From Platycnemis pennipes (lineage: Eukaryota; Arthropoda; Insecta; Odonata; Platycnemididae): a DNA stretch of 64,000 nucleotides. The position numbers and the translations under genes were made by a program. The notes below the pieces were generated by a model, which had not been told where the DNA came from, made no database searches, and saw nothing but the letters and a program-made list of their open reading frames with translations. The stretch is from NCBI GenBank assembly GCA_933228895.1, contig OW121851.1, forward strand, positions 109,451,271 through 109,515,270, written 5' to 3'. Shown piece by piece: positions 23,223 through 34,735 of this stretch. Positions within the stretch are counted from its first letter, which is position 1, and each line of letters opens with the position of its first letter.

Positions 23223-23461
23223 CTGCAAATGGCATCCGGAGCGCACGTTGCAGTTTCTTTTGATGCGTCGCAAACTTGCGTACCAGGGCAGGCTTGGACT
23301 GGATCTCCTGTATTTACAATAAACACTCCAGCGTTTTCGGTACAATTGTCTGCTTTCTTGCATCCGTTACACTGTACACCAAGTTTTGGACATTGATCTT
23401 TATAAAAATCAGCCATTGCTACATCCTGAAAGGCGATGACAATTGCCGCAGCCACCGCCAT
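23223..23461 (-). CDS. Gene A exon 2: signal peptide core and eight-cysteine module
   Basis: The acceptor (AAATGCTTCCAG) is followed in phase 0 by ATG-GCG-GTG; the donor is TGC-AG|GTGAGT, phase 2. It codes 'MAVAAAIVIAF' (hydrophobic core of the signal peptide), a small-residue cleavage region 'DVAMA', then a module with eight Cys: C-x6-C-x2-C-x5-C-x17-C-x5-C-x8-C-x5-C. Spacing is the same in gene B apart from one residue (x16), and 'QCNGC' is identical. I do not recognise the module as a named family; half of it loosely resembles a peritrophin fold. Exon boundaries and phases equal those of gene B exon 2. A reading frame open further upstream to 23560 is intron sequence. Confidence 0.85.
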
Positions 23462-23888
23462 CTGGAAGCATTTAAGTCGGAAAATAAGAGCAGTGTTTAC
23501 ACCAATGAGTCTTTTTCCATGCACAGTTGCAAGATATTTGCAGTGAAAGAAATATTTCACATTTACCGGAAATCTTGTTGACTAAAAATTGAACTTTCTT
23601 AGGCATTACAAGGTGAAACGACTGAATAATGGGCAAAATGAACGCCAGTGAACCTTGTTATGCTCCGCGATTTATTTACCGCTGAACTACCAGCTCCGTC
23701 ACTTACGGCATATCCAAGCACATACCGTAGCTGACTATGCCTTAAGTGTCAAATCTGGGTGGCACATCGTTAAATACATTGTATAAAATTGCAAAGTAAA
23801 CTGGCTTTTATTTCACCCAATTTTCCTCTCGGATAAACCACCCTGTTCATGCCAGAACGGTACCTCCATTTTCTCGATTTGCTCGCAA

Positions 23889-24320
23889 TCATCTACATCT
23901 ACATAATACCCTGAAAGCCACCATAAAGGTGTGTGGCAGGGGGTGAACTCTCACCAAACATGCACTACATATCATGCATAAAATTTGTAATTAAAAATTA
24001 AATTGGCTAAGAATACATGCAAAAACATGCTGTTAGTTGGGTTAGCTTTAAGTCCTTATACCAACATGCAGCTACCAATGTTATCCATTGCTACACTCGT
24101 ACTGGATACATTTACCGTTATTCATATCCCTAATAGTACGAGGAAAAAAGGACATTTTGAATCTGTCAGTTCGGCAATCTATTTCTCTAATTTTGTGATT
24201 ATGGTCCAGTCTACCATAGTAAATTGGGGTCCGCAAAATATTTTTAACATCATCACTGAAAATATAGTCTTGGAATTTATTTTAGAGATTAAGTCTAAAT
24301 TTCAACCTGCGATCTGACAA
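23889..24320 (-). repeat. LINE-C 3' end with ORF2 terminus
   Basis: The minus strand reads 'KLEK', then 'CRTDRFKMSFFPRTIRDMNN', the C-terminal signature of CR1/Jockey-type ORF2. The 3' UTR follows, with CATGTTTGGTGAGAGTTCAC and the CCCTGCCACACACC...GGTGGCTTTCAGGG hairpin, ending GTAGATGTAGAT. It lies upstream of exon 2 in gene A intron 1. Confidence 0.85.
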
Positions 24321-24479
24321 TGATTACCAAAATCCTCGTATTTGTTGAATGTAAACGTATTTACTGTTATAGTTTGGCAAAGAAAATGTGTTTTGTGGGA
24401 GGAAACTGATGAGAGTAGTGCAAATAGGTATGATAAAATAGATATGATAGTAGGCAAATAGGTTGATGTCCACAAAGAA

Positions 24480-24600
24480 AAAATCCACTTCTACCGGGAT
24501 TAGAACCTGGACCCTCTGATTTCCGGCCAGGTACTCTACCAGTAAGCTACCGAAGTTCCCCCGTGGAATTCTAGAGGTGGATTTTTTTCCTTGTGGAAAT
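24480..24600 (-). repeat. SINE-2-like tRNA-derived element
   Basis: The reverse complement contains GTAGCTTACTGGTAGAGTAC (A-box/D-arm) and AGGTTCTAATCCCGG (B box/T-arm) with GGCCGGAAATCAGAGGGTCC between. Acceptor stems do not match, so it is a SINE and not a tRNA gene. Confidence 0.6.
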
Positions 24601-24829
24601 CATCTATTGTGCATTTTCAGCGGGTGACTCTGCTAAGGTATTCGCGTCTAGTTCGCAATCCTTGCATAAGATTAAGTAAGCACCTTATAGTTTAAAGTCG
24701 CCTTTAACCCCGTAGACGTTGGCTCAGTTCGCACGACTCGGACTGCTTGTGACATTGTATGTACGGCAGGCCGATAACATCTTGTCCTTTAAGGACTCTC
24801 GAATTCCACAGGGGAGAAGGAACATTTAC

Positions 24830-24905
24830 ATCTTCATAAAACATCTACATAATTCCCTGCCACCCACCTGTGGGAGGATGTGAACCGTCCATAGGCAGGC
24901 ATTAT
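24830..24905 (-). repeat. LINE-C terminal fragment
   Basis: ACATCTACATAATTCCCTGC followed by the hairpin remnant CCACCTGTGGGAGGATGTGAA: the last ~75 bp of LINE-C in reverse. Confidence 0.6.
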
Positions 24906-26110
24906 AAATCATACATGGAGAGACTAATCCGGACGCAAGAGAAACATCAGAATAAAGTAATAAAAAATAAAAATTATTTTCAGAGTGAAATTGTTTAAGT
25001 ACTCGTTCGGGTTGTAGTTTGTAGCGTGGGAAGATGATGTGTATTTCAGCAAGTGCACCTAGTGGTATGGAATTAGAGCTGGACCTCACTGATGAAATCT
25101 GGATTTAAAGGTACATTTCCAGTACGCGAGAGGAGAATATGATTTAGCACATAAAAGTGTAGATTATGCAAACCTATTCAATTTATGCAGTAAATGGTGG
25201 TTATCGTACATGACGGTAACCATCGAAAAAAACCCTAGGGTACTACGTAGCGGCTCGTCTGCCGTCGCCGCGGACCAGTGATGCAGAGCGAGATAGCTTT
25301 AAAACCATCTGGAGGTCATTTAGGCATGATTTTTTTAAATGTCTGATCTGATTTTATTTTCTATCCGTCGAGAATATATTAGAGGAGCCACGAGATACTC
25401 AAAACGGTATCGATGCTTTTACTTAAATAAATCACTTAATAATGCATAAAATTATAAAAAAATTTAAATAGTTAATCATATATTCAAGTGAAATCAAATC
25501 ACCTTGGTATTAGGTATATTCAAGTAGGTACCAATGTTCATTTAAAAATGTGTACAAGCCTTCCTATTCACGTAAAGCAGTCCTCTGACAAGATAAAATT
25601 CGCTTAAATCGACAGATACAAGGCGATACGCATTTAAACCTTGATTTTCCCTAAAATTTATGATTGTAGTAGAGAAACCATTGTAGTACCGCGTTTTGTA
25701 GGCCATATCATCTAATATGTGAAAGCCCCATTTAGCGTTGATCATTGTTGGTGAAACCGGCCCTTAGAGTTTCCTAGTAAAAAGTCAAGAAAATTGACTC
25801 TTGGCTAGCTTTTTTCTATTACCAACCCCTGCATGGCGACAGTTAATCTTCTGGTCTATTTAATGGAATTATTGCTGTATTATATTCCGCTAGGTTTTAA
25901 TTTTATCCCTGAATCGGGTTAGAATTTCACTTATTTGTCGTTTGACTGCGTGGTTGCGCATTTTTCTCCGCTTAATTTTTAAAGTCTATTCCATTAATCA
26001 GGGTCTGTCTCCGGGGACACGTGCTACAGAAAAGGAGCTATTCCGCGAAGTCAGCCGCATATGCGAAGAATGTAGGCAACAATTCAAATGCATGAACAAG
26101 GATGATTTTA
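24906..26110. other. Gene A intron 1, unassigned part
   Basis: AT-rich intron sequence without a recognised element or ORF; a short hairpin (GGTTATCG / CGGTAACC) sits near 25199. Confidence 0.45.
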
Positions 26111-26115
26111 CTCAC

Positions 26116-26154
26116 CATAGTCAGTAACTGATGCACGGACTTCATGTTCGTCAT
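26116..26154 (-). CDS. Gene A exon 1 (coding part), candidate
   Basis: On the minus strand, ATG codons at 26154 and 26145 are in frame and read M-T-N-M-K-S-V-H-Q-L-L-T-M up to a strong donor ATG|GTGAGT at 26116/26115. The intron phase (0) fits the exon 2 acceptor at 23461, and joining gives a classical signal peptide: a Lys followed by 'LLTM' and the 'AVAAAIVIAF' core. A TATA box lies about 80-90 bp upstream. The match of phase, sequence logic and promoter is good, but no transcript was available. The true start could be either ATG. Confidence 0.65.
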
Positions 26155-26230
26155 CTGTAACGTCGACTTTGAAGAGTCTTTTCGTAATGGAAAACCTTTC
26201 CAGCACTAATCCCCTCTGCGTTGGCGCTGG

Positions 26231-26246
26231 CACATATATATATTTA
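26231..26246 (-). promoter_or_regulatory. TATA box of gene A, candidate
   Basis: Minus-strand AAATATATATATGTG. Transcription would start about 30 bp on, near 26205, giving a 5' leader of roughly 50-60 nt before the ATG at 26154 or 26145. Confidence 0.5.
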
Positions 26247-26544
26247 GAAGACGGGTGTGACGGTGAATTTGGGGTGAGTGGGGGGAAGAAATAGGGATTC
26301 ATTGGCGAATCAGAGCTCTCATTTGTTTATAGTGGTATTCCGCCGGAATGTTATCAGTTCCCGATTTCCGCGAAGATTCGACCAATCTCTTCTCTGCTTG
26401 CGCACTTCACCGGAGCTAATTGGGGACGACTTTTTTTGTATGCTTCTCCCACCCACAGTTCCATTGCAAATTTGATAAAGAGTATACGCAGCTTGAGTTG
26501 CCGAAAGTGCTTTTAGATATGTTTATTAAAAGTCCGGTTTCCGG

Positions 26545-26812
26545 GTGGAATGAGGGATATTGCGGTGGTCTGAGATGAGTGGTCTACCATCTCAAAGGGT
26601 TCAAATTCCGCCAGTTGCAGATTTTTTATCCCTGTCCTCACTTAAATACCGAGTAAAGAATACCTCAAGTTATGTTACCCCACCCTTTGTATTCGACGTT
26701 AAACGGTAGTTATATTTTAGCTCTTAGCCGGTAGTGAAAAGTGTATTTACTATGATCTGACTATGCCTTCCACACATCCTCGCGGTGGCTCGTAGGGTAT
26801 TAAATAGATGTA
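26545..26812 (+). repeat. Old SINE-1 followed by a LINE-C tail
   Basis: SINE-1 is recognisable from GGTCTGAGATGAGTGGTCTA, a GGGTTCAAATTCC B box and TTCGACGTTAAACGGTAG. It runs into LINE-C terminal sequence CCTCGCGGTGGCTCGTAGGG ending ATAGATGTAGAT at about 26812. Confidence 0.55.
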
Positions 26813-26814
26813 GA

Positions 26815-27690
26815 TTTGGAAAAATATCTTATAATATGCTTAGTAGTGTGTCGAAATCCTTTGAATAACTATTTTGTGAATCGCTATCCCAACGTAGGTC
26901 ACACTATTTCTTCATGGGAAATTTTAAGAGGATGAATTATCTATAGGCGTTAAACTTACTTTTATAACTCCAGTATATTATGATAGATTATAATCGGTAA
27001 TAATAATTATCGGTGCGTATAAAGTATAGATCGAGGTAGGCTATTCATCACCTATCGTTAGAATGGAATGCTGATGTAGGCTACATTTTCTTTTTCTATC
27101 CATCACTTTTCCTTAGATGAAATAAGGTGAGCTTCTAATTTGGCTTAATTGAAAATGTCCGAAGACCAGAATATCCATGTGCCATAGGATATTTTTCATG
27201 CATTTTGTCTAGTATTTTTAAAGAGCCTAGACAACTATAAAAATCGGTATGATGTGTAGGCAATCTTGATGATTGATTAGACAATCGAAAAACCTGTTTC
27301 GGATATATTTTTTCCATAGTTTAATTTGGCATTTGAATATTCTGATCTTCGGACATTTTCAACAATTTTCCTAAATGGCCACGATTTCAGTAGAGATGAA
27401 GGAAAATTATCCCTTTTTGATGTGAATACATCTTTAAAATCGGCCTGGGAGACTTAAGACGCATGGTAGGCAGGTGCGCGACACGGAAACAAGTTATCAG
27501 ATCACCATTACTTCAGTGGGAAATCAGCATATGAGAACAAATTAGCTGTCATCTTGTTGAGAAAGGTGGGCTGAATCTTTTAAGATGGTCCCAGTCTCCC
27601 CTTCCTCACTCACGAACAGTGGTGATATGTCAAATCCCCATGACCTCAGGAGAAATAAGCTTATGGGGATTAATTACCTGTCATCTTGAA
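26815..27690. other. Unassigned; LINE-C coding scrap at 26815-26910
   Basis: 26815-26910 translates to 'LSSVSKSFE' and 'FCESLSQRR', resembling the LINE-C segment 'SLSDRRLKYRL' seen at 42110 and 57880. Nothing is recognised in the rest. Confidence 0.4.
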
Positions 27691-27693
27691 GAG

Positions 27694-29130
27694 CAGTGGT
27701 TCTCAACCTTCCTAATTCCCCGACCCTTTAAACCAGCTCCTCATGTTACTGTGACCGCCAACCTTAAAAATAATTTTCGATGCTAGTCCATAACTGTAAT
27801 TAAAGAATGTTATGAATCGTATTGTAAATCTGATGTGCAGGATGTATTTTCATTGGTTCATAAAAATTGATAATAATTAAAGCATAGTGATTAGTCGCAA
27901 AACTAATATGTAATTATGTATTGTGAAATAGCTATTTCAAATGACAAAAAAATGAAATTTTACCTATCAGCATAGTGTAGAATGGGTCACAGTCTTAATA
28001 ATACAACAGTAAATTACTTTGCTACATTTATCGACCGTATCCGTAAAAAGCCAACGTTAGTGGTAATGTTTGAGATTTCTTCATTCTCGTCTGATCAGAA
28101 ATTCTCGGGGGTGTCTTTACAAGAGCACAGAGAAGACCATCTTTCACAACAAGTCTACCCCTGTATGCAGACTCGATAACCAACAAGCTGGGATACCCTG
28201 TTTCTCAATGATATGTTGTTGGGAATGGAAAAAGAAGGCACAACAAAGTGTCAGACAGAACAGGATGTGACTACAAACACTCTAAAAAAACATGCAGGAT
28301 TTTGTAACTGGCGTTTTAGAGAAATCAGTTCTCTCTGGAATGTTGTTAATAGGCTCAATGAAATTCTTTTATGCCGTCTCAGAAACATCTTCAGCTTTGA
28401 CTGTGAATGAGCAGGTAGCAGAAAAAGTGAAAGAAAAGTGGCATGTGCGTCAGGTAGAATTGGAAAGTTCGATGTAATTTCGTCTACAAGCATATTCAGG
28501 TGATCTTTCACTGAAATTACCATCGTAATCCTTTTGTCTGGTTCAATGTCATGTTCCTCAAAGAAAGAAGATATGGTAGGCAACGTATAAATTTTATTTT
28601 CACTCAATTTTTCTGAAGTTGAAGTTTCTTTTCAAATCATCGGATCTTTTAGAGAAATCGGGGCATGTTGCAGTTGGCCCTTATAGTGATAAATTTAGCT
28701 CATTCAAGATGGCACAGATGTCAACCAAGTAAGCTATTTTCTCCATGCACTGTTATCGCCGAAGAGTACTTTAGAGCTGCGGGTATTCGTTCTGATTAAA
28801 AAAAAAGTTTTAAATTCATTACGAAGCTCAAAAATCACGATTTGAAAAGTTGTCCTCTCGACAAACATCTCACTTAAGTGTGAAATAGCAGAGCTTTGTT
28901 CAGCGTTTCCAACTCGTTGCACATTTACGAAAACAATCGGCTGTTTAAAAGTGCTCACCTTTTACAAAATTGACCCACCTTATGACGCTTTTCATTACTC
29001 CTTGTAATTCCTGTGGCAGCGTCTTCGTTGCCAGTATTTCCCGATAAATCATACAGCATTGAGTTTCGATGAGTTTTCGTGACTTATTCAGTACCAAGCG
29101 TGAAATTCCAGATCTACATCTTAGCATAGA
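27694..29130 (-). pseudogene. SPIN/Charlie-like hAT transposon relic with transposase fragments
   Basis: The left terminus starts CAGTGGTTCTCAACCTTCCT and continues with motifs I know from vertebrate SPIN/URR1 elements (CTCATGTTACTGTGACC, CATAACTGTAATTAAAG, GATGTGCAGGATGTATTTTC). Minus-strand transposase pieces, in order: 'LPQELQGVMKSVIRWVNFVK' (~28970), 'FELRNEFKTFF' (~28800), 'FPTISSFFEEHDIEPDKRI'-type sequence (28500-28600), 'ELISLKRQ' (~28330), and 'RLVVKDGLLCALVKTPPRIS' (~28110). These match the hAT catalytic-domain tail and dimerisation region of ZBED5/SCAND3-type proteins. It is broken by stops and frameshifts. The right terminus was not found. Confidence 0.75.
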
Positions 29131-29159
29131 TGAGCACCGTCTGAGCTAACACATTAAAC

Positions 29160-30840
29160 CTTCTCCCAAGAGATCTTATACTCTTTCGGAAATGAACCAT
29201 CTGTGTCAAATACATCACGTGAAGCAGTTGTCGTTTCAAGAGGTTTACAAAAAAAACTTATATTTGAGGTAGAACCTACGCTTCGAAGTACTACTTTCTT
29301 AATGTAACTAAAGTATTCCGGAATAAGATAATATTGCTCAAAACATTATTTATAGTTATTTAAAACAATTTTCAACAATCCATCATGGCTATGTGAAACA
29401 TGAGTTTTCTTCCAACTGAAATAATTGGGAGATATGAAGAAAGGCATTTATATTGACGCCATGTTTCAGAGGAACTTTCAGACTAGCTCAGGAGTGACAG
29501 TAAAAGTTTATAATAATAAAATTAGAGATGGAATAAAGTAACAGAACTAAAAATTTCTTTCGATCTTTTCATAAAAAACGTGATCAAAACAAATGTATTA
29601 TATGCATTAGCTGACGATGAATTCGACGGCATCGTAATGAACGTTTAAATAGTGACTAAAAGAACAGTTTTTCACATCCATCGGCACTCTCGTTCGTTTG
29701 CGACACCTCATTGGGATTCATTGCCTTCTGCTATTATTTTTCGAGCTTTCAACTTCATTTTTACAATACAGTATTTTGTATTGTAGTTACAAATTACCCT
29801 AGCTCTATTCCTTTATATTGCGATCATTTTTATAACTCATCTCTCTCGGGCAGTATAATTTGCGTTTTTCAATTGCTAATTTGATTTGAGGGCTAGAAAA
29901 ATGGTTTAATTAGTTCCTTTAAAAAGCAAAGTTATGTCGCAATATAAGGAAACTTGGAAAATCTAAATGAACGGAATGTTGGTGAAAGTGATGTTAAAAT
30001 CAACTCTTCAAGTGCACCAATTGAAGGATGTCGAATCGTCTACGTACATTTGTTGGCTAAGCAGATTATTTGTACTTGTATTTGAGTGTGAATCAGTGTT
30101 ATCATTAATTGATATAACTGAAGAAATTCTAATCGGACTGGCATATAAATGTGGTACAAAATGTTGAGCGTGCGGCGTTGTAAATATATATCTGCTACGC
30201 CGCACGCTATATCATTGGACAGACAAGACATTACGCTGTCTTGACATCCAAATCTGAAGCCAACCCGAAGACGAATACACTGAATTTCGATACTAATTTA
30301 AAGGCTACCGTTTTTTATGAAATTATTTTCGCCTTAACTTTAGTCTTGGTATGTTTTAGCCAAATGATTAAATATTTCCAGCGATAAAAAAGAACAGGAA
30401 AGGAATCATATAGATATCCTTTTGTAGCTTATGCTATGGTTTGGTATGTTACTCGAGGGTTTGTGAGAATAAAAGCAAGGCTGTAGTGAGTAGCGGGTGG
30501 GTCCGAGGGTGGAAAACTCTCTACAAAATTTCAGTTAGAGGGTAAAATCTATGAAAAGTTGAAGAAAGATGTAACAAAGAGGTGATATTATTTATTGTAT
30601 ATGACAGATAATAAAAGGTAGTAATGATCCATTCGGTACTCTTCCAAACGTTTTTCTAGTCTTTAGATCCCAATTAGTAAATCCCTCATCAGTTTTCTGG
30701 CTACGGACTTGGATAAAGGTGTAAAAATCATACTACTACTACGTAGTATAATGGTTGTATACAATATCGTTCGAAAATGCATTCCATATTTGAATAAGAG
30801 TTGTCATGGCTTGCCATATACTGGAATAATGCCAGTTATC
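29160..30840. other. Unassigned, with one strong small hairpin
   Basis: It may include the lost N-terminal part of the hAT element. Positions 30167-30177 and 30198-30208 form a perfect 11-bp GC-rich stem (AGCGTGCGGCG / CGCCGCACGCT) over a 20-nt AT-rich loop. No gene is seen. Confidence 0.45.
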
Positions 30841-30844
30841 TGGA

Positions 30845-31860
30845 ATAATGAGTTGGACCTCATGAAAAAAATGTAGGTACGGCTAAACAACTCTCTTGTG
30901 GAGGAACTAAACTAATGATACCGTAATTAGTTCATCAGAACTATTAAGTTTCCCCTTGAGAAACTGTTTTATTCTGCCAGTGAATATGTGGGTAGTCAAT
31001 CAGTGAGCAGGTTTGAGAAATTTTATTTCCACGCATATTAGTACCTATTAACAGTATGCATCATGTCTCGTTCATTTCCCTACAGACATACGTATATATA
31101 ATATACGTATCATATACGAGACTTATATATCCCATTTTACTTATTTGATGAAATCTCATATGTGGGCAATGATTAATCGTATTCAAAACAAAGTATTATC
31201 CATTGCAAGGTGAAAACGATGACTTTATATTTCGAAATGCACATTAAAATATCGGAAATAGTCTTTTGAAGAACATATAAACCATCGTGAGTGGCAACAA
31301 ATAGCGAATTTTTCGCGTATGCAACGACATGTCTACTATTTTCAGGGATGCATGATATTCTGGGTATGATGACTGCCATGTCTAATAAAAAATGTTACCG
31401 AACTTAGGTCTTCCTTAAGTAACCAGTCCTGGCAACGAGTGCAGTGCAGATGGTCCCGATCAATGACACACTTCGTAGCATAAATCTTCTGCAATCGTGA
31501 CGTGAAGCGTGACGGAAGTACCGGGCCAGGTAGTTTTGATTACTTTCCTAACATCGTTGCCAAACTTCTTTCAATATGGCGGCTACGGAACGGAAGCTAG
31601 ACTCTTCATCGTTTTTCAATCATAAATATTAACCGATGAGGCAAAAAAATACATTTTATGCGTTCAAAATCTCAAAGTCACAATATACAAGTTTTTGAGA
31701 TATGTGAGTTGAGATAATGAGTTGGACCTCATGAAACAAATGTACGGCTAAACAGCTGTCTAGTGGAGGAACTAAACTAATGTTACCGTAATTAGTGTAT
31801 CAGAACTATTAAGTTTCCCCTTGAGAATCTGTTTTATTCTGCCAGAGAATACAAGGGTAG
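30845..31860. repeat. Nested local duplications
   Basis: Block A (30845-30995: ATAATGAGTTGGACCTCATG to CTGCCAG) recurs at 31714-31860. Block B (31564-31705: ACTTCTTTCAATATGGCGGC...) recurs at 31884-32008 and again at 1-150. The order A-B-A-B shows a tandem duplication of a unit of about 0.3-0.9 kb inside the larger segmental duplication. A short palindrome TACGTATATATAATATACGTA lies at 31088-31110. Confidence 0.75.
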
Positions 31861-32089
31861 CTAGCTCTATAAAGAGAATACGACGGAAGCTAGACTCTTC
31901 ATCGTTTTTCAATCATAAATATTAACCTTAATTGGCCGATGAGGCAAAATGAAAAATGTACATTTTATCCGTTCAATATCTAGTCACAATATACTAGTTT
32001 TTAAGATAGCCTTGTCGAAAGAATCGGAGAATGTCGGGAGAAATTTAGAGAAAGGGAGGGACGTTACCATTTCTCCATAAGAGCAATGT

Positions 32090-32380
32090 AATGGTTGGTT
32101 ATTCAGGAGAGCACCGACGGCTGTTGCGCCATTTAGTGCGTAATTGGGTATTGGTTGGAGTTTACAGTGAACGGAGGAAGGGTGGAGAGAAACTCGGCGC
32201 CGGCATTAGCTTAAGTACAAGGGGACCACGGCTTAACGTCCCATCCGACGGACGGAGTACTGAACCTGAAATGCCCTCCACCAGGCACTCAAGTGGGAAC
32301 CGGATTGCCACTGAAAAATCAGCCGCTGCCAGGAATCGAACCCGGGCCCTCGGGATAGGAGGCCAGTACTCTAGGCACAG
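32090..32380 (-). repeat. SINE-1
   Basis: Same position in the duplication as 235-538: AGTACTGAACCTGAAATGCC, CAGCCGCTGCCAGGAATCGA. The head is truncated at the same place in both copies. Confidence 0.8.
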
Positions 32381-33689
32381 CAATATAATTTGAGACTGAA
32401 AATTTTGATTTTCAAATCCTATAATCAGCGTAAAAAAGCTGATTACACTATTTTTTTCTTGGCTATTCTTTTTCAGTATTGGAGGAAATGAAACTAGGAT
32501 CAAACGGTTTCTCTGAACTGGATGTTCAGACAAATCTGGGTAGCAAGTAAAATATTTTAGCTAGTGCGCTTTGGGGTAGAAAATTTCAAGTGAGCAAAAA
32601 TATCACCGTTATTATTTCGGTCCCAGAGAGTTAGATTGACAGATTTGCATGGTTACGCTAGTTAATGCGTGCGAAAAACGATTAACTCCACTATCGTAAA
32701 GAACAGCGCATATAGTGTAAGCGTCCTTATTTTTCTTCGTTCACCCCAAAACATAAAAATCCTAAATTTTACCTTTAGAATCAGAAAACATAATTTGTAT
32801 TTTGATCCTCGCATTTACATCGAAACTCAAAGGTTGATTTCCGTGAATTCGTGAACACTTTGGTGCCTTCTGTTAAGGGCAAACTAATTATTACGCCGCA
32901 CATATAGTAGAATCAGGACCATTTTTGTTCAAAATGCAATTCTCTGAATCTCTGGGCCCTTACCGTATAGCACATTAGCTAGCTCGTATAGTACAAGTCA
33001 CGATCTTAAAATGCTCTAATGCTTTGTATAGAAACCGATTAGTGGTAAGGACAATACAAAATTGTACGGTTTTCTATAATATCTCAGAAGTGAATCTAAT
33101 TCTCTCATTATTTTCATATTTAGTAAATATCTTCGCCGTGTTTCTCTCCACCCAGATTTTGCTTCCCTAACCGGAATCCTGACAACCCATATTATCATAT
33201 TCATCCCTGAACTAATAGTAAGTATAATAAGCATGGACTTAGCTATTCGAATAATAATCATCATAATCCCAAACAAATTATAAATATATGAATCGAGACA
33301 TTTCACTACAGGCGTGGTAACATTTATGACCTGAGAAGGTTGAAACCGGTCGGTTAATAAAATGTTACTGGAATATAACCAAGTTTAGTCTATTCATCAT
33401 GAATTCATTCCACTAGATGAACTCGCCAACCATCGGTTTCGTGGTAAAATTTACTTTAACGGCTGTAGTACTGTGGTGTGGAAGGCATAGGGAAACCGCC
33501 ACATTATTATCCCGTGGAGTCGCAGATACTGAATTCTTTTCTTTATATCAAGGCGTGATGGAACCCTCTCGAGTAAAATAGTCCCCCATTCGGATCTCCG
33601 GGCGGTGACTACCCGAGAGAGTACATCAGTCAAGTGTGATAGCCATTTTAGGGTGGGAACGTGGAATGTGCGATCAGTTTGGACCTGCG

Positions 33690-33930
33690 GGTGATTGGAG
33701 AACCTTAAGGTGGAAATGCGAAGAATGGACCTCGACATATTAGGAATCAGTGAAATGAGATGGCCCGAAGAAGGAGACTTCTGGAGTGGAAGTTATGGAA
33801 TTATTCACACTGGATCAAAAAATGGTAACGCTGGAGCAGGCATAATGCTCAGGAAGAGTGCCGGACTGTGTGGGAAGAGCTTCCTGCAGTACAGTGAGAG
33901 GATTGTAATGGTGAAGATTGAGACTAAGCC
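33690..33930 (+). pseudogene. LINE-B endonuclease N-terminal fragment (copy 2)
   Basis: Open for about 80 codons: 'MENLKVEMRRMDLDILGISE', 'MRWPEEGDFWSGSYGIIHTG', 'GAGIMLRKSAGL', 'RIVMVKIETKP'. This is the start of an RTE-like AP endonuclease (Asn/Glu metal-site region 'GISEMRW'). SINE-1 splits it after KP; reading continues beyond the SINE as 'TDTILLQVYMPTS', as expected for the next endonuclease strand. Confidence 0.8.
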
Positions 33931-34266
33931 GGGGATCGGGTTGGTGTGGTGGCTAGAGTACTGGCCTCTATCCCGAGGGTCCGGTTTCGATTCCCGGCAG
34001 TGGCGGATATTTCAGTGGAAAACAGGTCCCCACTCGAGTGCCTAGTGGAGGGCATTTCACGTTCAGTACTCCGTCCGTCGGATGGGACGTTAAGCCGTGG
34101 TCCCATTGGCGCCTTTCGTTAAGAGTAGGCTAATGCCCACGCCGGGTTTGTCTCCACCCTTCCTCCTTTCCCTTAAATGTTCAAACCGTTACCCAATTTC
34201 CCACCTATCCTAAATGGCGCAAATGACCTCAGCTGTCGGTCGCCTCCCCTGAATAACCAACCAACC
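33931..34266 (+). mobile_element. SINE-1, intact reference copy with 13-bp target-site duplication
   Basis: A 336-bp element starting GGGGATCGGGTTGGTGTGG and ending in an AACCAACCAACC tail. The flanks TTGAGACTAAGCC (33918-33930) and TTGAGACTAAGCC (34267-34279) are identical, which fixes both ends. Internal Pol III signals: A-box-like TGGTGTGGTGGCTAGAG, and B box in GGTTTCGATTCCC. Mobilised presumably by a LINE in trans. Confidence 0.92.
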
Positions 34267-34735
34267 TTGAGACTAAGCCTACAGATACGATTTTGTTGCA
34301 AGTTTACATGCCTACGTCGCTCTATAGAAGAATAGAACGAAAAGCTGAGGAGTTCCTGGATGAGGACCAACTTGGTTTAAGAAAAAACTAGGTCACCAGA
34401 GAAGCTATTTTGGCTCTCAGACTACTTATAGAGAAGAGAATAGAGAAGGATCTACCGACGTTTGTTGCGTTTGTAGATTTGGAGAAAGCATTTGACAGCG
34501 TGTATTGCAACTTGATGCAGAGGATTCTGAAAGAAATTGGAGTATCATACAATGACCGAATAGTTATTCACAGCTTGCATAAAATCAAGGTGGCTGTAAT
34601 CAAATCAGGACCCAACAGTGGAGAAGCAAGCAGAAAGAGAGGAATAAGGCTGTGCAGTGTCTCCCGTATCATTCTATGTCTGCATCGAGAAAGCCTTTCC
34701 AAGAAGACAGAGAAAAGTCTTCGGGAGTGAATATC
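34267..34735 (+). pseudogene. LINE-B, internally deleted endonuclease-to-RT fragment
   Basis: After the SINE, 'ETKPTDTILLQVYMPTS' (endonuclease) runs directly into 'LYRRIERKAEEFLDEDQLG' (RT), so about 1 kb of ORF between them has been deleted. RT then continues 'EAILALRLLIEKRIEKDL', 'FVAFVDLEKAFDSV' (first catalytic Asp region) and 'VIHSLHKIKVAVIKSG'. It stops before the FADD box. A stop at 34390 and the deletion make it dead. Confidence 0.8.

Larger units (their letters stand above)
31564..34170. repeat. Segmental duplication, copy 2
   Basis: Partner of 1-4008 (block boundaries are listed there). This copy keeps the full SINE-1 with its target-site duplication and more of LINE-B, so it is closer to the ancestral arrangement on the right side. 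Confidence 0.85.

Noticed and set aside
23462..23560. ATG at 23560 as the start of a standalone small protein
   Set aside because: The first 33 codons are intron sequence before a CTTCCAG acceptor; there is no counterpart in gene B.
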